In this document: piece by piece, positions 12,579 through 14,396 of the stretch | Position numbering within the stretch: position 1 is the first letter of the stretch | Layout: every line of letters begins with the position of its first letter | From: Ramlibacter sp. | GTDB lineage: Bacteria; Pseudomonadota; Gammaproteobacteria; Burkholderiales; Burkholderiaceae_C | Length of the DNA: 14,396 nt | Reading direction: 5' to 3' | Assembly: GCA_028292185.1 (NCBI GenBank) | Contig: JAQGMT010000162.1 | Location: 1 to 14,396 of the forward strand | Notes under the pieces: model-generated | The model's database searches: none | What the model was told of the DNA's origin: nothing | What the model saw: only the letters and a program-made list of their open reading frames with translations | Program-made: the position numbers and the translations under genes

Positions 12579-14396
12579 TTACAGCGCGTGCCTCGCAGCC
12601 CGCGCGATGCTGGCCGCGTCCACCCCGAAGAACTCGCGCAAGGCGGCGCGGGTGTCGCTGCGCCCGAAACCGTCGGTGCCGAGTGTGAGATAGCGGCGGC
12701 CCTCGGGCAGGAAAGCGCGGATGCTCTCGGGCACGGCCCGCACGTAGTCGGTGGCGGCGATGATCGCGCCAGCGCTGCCCTCCAGCAGTTCGCGCACGAA
12801 CGGCACGGTGTGCGCTTCGCCGCGCAGCGCCCGCTGCTCACAGCCCACGCCGTTGCGCGCCAGCTCGCTCCAGCTGGTGATGCTGAACACGTCGCAGGCG
12901 ATGCCTTCGCCCGCGAGTTGCTTCGCCGCCTTGATCACCTCGGTGAGGATCGCGCCGGAGCCCAGCAGCGTCACCTTTTTCGAAGAAGGCGAATCGCCCG
13001 CCCTGTGCTCCGCGGCGAAGCTGGCGAACTTGTAGCCGCCGCGCACCACGCCCTGCTCCGCGCCCTTCGGCAGATCGGGCTGGGCGTAGTTCTCGTTCAT
13101 CAACGTGACGTAATAGAAGACGTCCTGCTGCTCCACCAGCATCTCGCGCATGCCGTGGTCGATGATCACGGCCATCTCACCGGCAAACGCCGGGTCGTAA
13201 GCCTTGCAATTGGGAATGGTCGCTGCCACCAGATGACTGCTGCCGTCCTGGTGCTGCAAACCTTCACCCGCCAATGTGGTGCGGCCAGAGGTCGCGCCGA
13301 GCAGGAAGCCGCGGGCGCGCTGGTCGGCCGCGGCCCAGATCGCATCGCCGACCCGCTGGAAGCCGAACATCGAGTAATAGATATAGAAAGGCAGCATCGG
13401 AAAGCCATGCACGCTGTAGCTGGTGGCCGCCGCCGTCCAGCTGGCAATCGCGCCCGCCTCGCTGATGCCCTCTTCCAGGATCTGGCCGTCCAGCGCTTCG
13501 CGGTACGACAGCACCGAGCCGATGTCTTCCGGCTCGTAGCTCTGGCCGACGCTGGAATAGATGCCCACCTGCTTGAACAGGTTGGCCATGCCGAAGGTGC
13601 GCGCCTCATCGGCGACGATGGGCACGATGCGCGGCCCCAGCTCCTTGTCCTTCAGCAAGTTGCCCAGCAGGCGCACGAAGGCCATCGTGGTGGACATCTC
13701 CTTGCCCGCCGCGGCGGTCGCGAACGCGCCGTACGAGTCCAGTGCCGGCACCGGCAGCGTTTTTGATGTCGGCAGGCGCTTGGGCAGGTAGCCGCCGAGC
13801 TTGGCGCGACGCTCGTGCAGGTAGCGCATCTCGGCGCTGTCTTCGGACGGGCGAAAGAACGAGAGCGTCTTGGCCTGATCGTCCGACAGCGGCAGGTTGA
13901 AGCGATTGCGGAACTCGACCAGCGCGCCTTCGTCCAGCTTCTTCTGGCTGTGCGTGGTCATCTTGCCCTGGCCCGCAGTGCCCATGCCGTAGCCCTTCTT
14001 GGTGTGCGCCAGGATCACGGTCGGGCCGTCGCCGTAGTTCGCCGCGGCGGCGTAGGCGGCATGGATCTTCACCAGGTCGTGGCCGCCGCGCTTGAGCCGG
14101 TCGATCTGTTCGTCGGTCATGCCTTGCGCAAGGCGCGCGAGTTCCTCGTTCTGGCCGAAGAAGTTGTCGCGGTTGAAGCGGCCGTCCTTGGCCGCGAAGG
14201 TTTGCATCTGGCCGTCCACGGTGTGCGAGAAAGCCTTCGCCAACGCACCGGTGACGTCGCGCGCGAACAGCCCGTCCCAATCGCTGCCCCACACCAGCTT
14301 GATCACGTTCCATCCTGCCCCGCGGAACAGCTTTTCCAGCTCGTCGATGATGCGGCCGTTGCCGCGCACCGGGCCGTCGAGCCGCTGCAGGTTGCA
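12579..14396 (-). CDS. aceE: Homodimeric pyruvate dehydrogenase E1-like protein, 3' two-thirds
   Basis: The frame is open to the window edge, so the first roughly 290 residues of an approximately 890-residue protein are missing; 605 are seen. The first codons (CNLQRLDGPVRGNGRII) are the end of the thiamine-diphosphate motif, whose GDG half lies outside. Further landmarks are RGGHDLVKIHAAY, HTKKGYGMG, the flexible-loop THSQKK, DEARTFGM, the E-G-I-S-E-A-G active-site segment, FYIYYSMFGFQR and TSGRTTLAGEGLQHQDG. The enzyme decarboxylates a 2-oxo acid and passes the acyl group to a lipoyl E2. The sequence differs from typical Burkholderiales AceE at many sites, and no aceF follows, so a specialised paralogue (MdeB-like, 2-oxobutyrate) is possible. 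A creatininase gene follows after 9 nt. Confidence 0.9.
   Translation of the reverse strand, partial: CNLQRLDGPVRGNGRIIDELEKLFRGAGWNVIKLVWGSDWDGLFARDVTGALAKAFSHTVDGQMQTFAAKDGRFNRDNFFGQNEELARLAQGMTDEQIDRLKRGGHDLVKIHAAYAAAANYGDGPTVILAHTKKGYGMGTAGQGKMTTHSQKKLDEGALVEFRNRFNLPLSDDQAKTLSFFRPSEDSAEMRYLHERRAKLGGYLPKRLPTSKTLPVPALDSYGAFATAAAGKEMSTTMAFVRLLGNLLKDKELGPRIVPIVADEARTFGMANLFKQVGIYSSVGQSYEPEDIGSVLSYREALDGQILEEGISEAGAIASWTAAATSYSVHGFPMLPFYIYYSMFGFQRVGDAIWAAADQRARGFLLGATSGRTTLAGEGLQHQDGSSHLVAATIPNCKAYDPAFAGEMAVIIDHGMREMLVEQQDVFYYVTLMNENYAQPDLPKGAEQGVVRGGYKFASFAAEHRAGDSPSSKKVTLLGSGAILTEVIKAAKQLAGEGIACDVFSITSWSELARNGVGCEQRALRGEAHTVPFVRELLEGSAGAIIAATDYVRAVPESIRAFLPEGRRYLTLGTDGFGRSDTRAALREFFGVDAASIARAARHAL

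Noticed and set aside
12066..13766. 566-codon plus-strand open frame over creatininase and E1 genes
   Set aside because: Antisense to two well-identified proteins, no domain, His/Arg-rich low-complexity content.

Overview
The window looks like a piece of chromosome from a high-GC betaproteobacterium, most likely Burkholderiales (Comamonadaceae-like). This is inferred from the dense GC-rich coding, the homodimeric-type pyruvate dehydrogenase E1, the KGG stress protein, the CynA/NrtA-type binding protein with a long N-terminal extension, and the mix of small housekeeping families. No rRNA, tRNA, insertion sequence, phage gene or CRISPR array was seen.

Left part (1-5211, + strand): a tight, partly overlapping gene series. 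It holds the 3' part of an EamA/DMT permease, a fold-type I PLP aminotransferase, a GST-like protein, a PhzF-family isomerase, a glyoxalase-like VOC protein, an atypical histidine-phosphatase-fold protein and a small thioredoxin. The first six read as one metabolic operon whose substrate I cannot name. The thioredoxin may have its own, possibly leaderless, promoter.

Middle (5212-6230, + strand): two short stress or envelope-type genes, a KGG-motif protein and a small secreted four-cysteine protein. Each is preceded by the same element, CCTNGTCCTACAG. A relaxed copy, CCNNGTCCTAC, lies upstream of the CBS operon on the other strand.

Cyanate block (6243-9810, - strand): a complete cynA-cynB-cynD-cynS operon, i.e. 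Tat-type binding protein, permease, ATPase and cyanase with its catalytic Arg-Glu-Ser all present. The genes overlap or nearly touch. The 156 bp in front of cynA hold a good -24/-12 (sigma-54) promoter match, an inverted repeat over the -24 box, and two direct repeats about 100-125 bp upstream. This suggests nitrogen-limitation control of cyanate use.

Right part (- strand): a two-gene unit, a 58-residue small protein plus a DUF1348/NTF2-like protein, sits behind a perfect CRP-type palindrome placed exactly at -41.5 from a plausible -10. Next comes a CBS-domain plus Rho-N-like pair. Last is a pyruvate-dehydrogenase-E1-like gene (5' end outside the window) followed after 9 nt by a creatininase-family amidohydrolase instead of the usual E2 gene, so this E1 may be a specialised paralogue.

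No wholly new multi-gene system is evident. The most promising unexplained items are the shared GTCCTAC promoter element, the cyanate control region, the CRP-linked small protein, the CynA N-terminal Cys/His extension, and the phosphatase-fold protein that lacks its second histidine.
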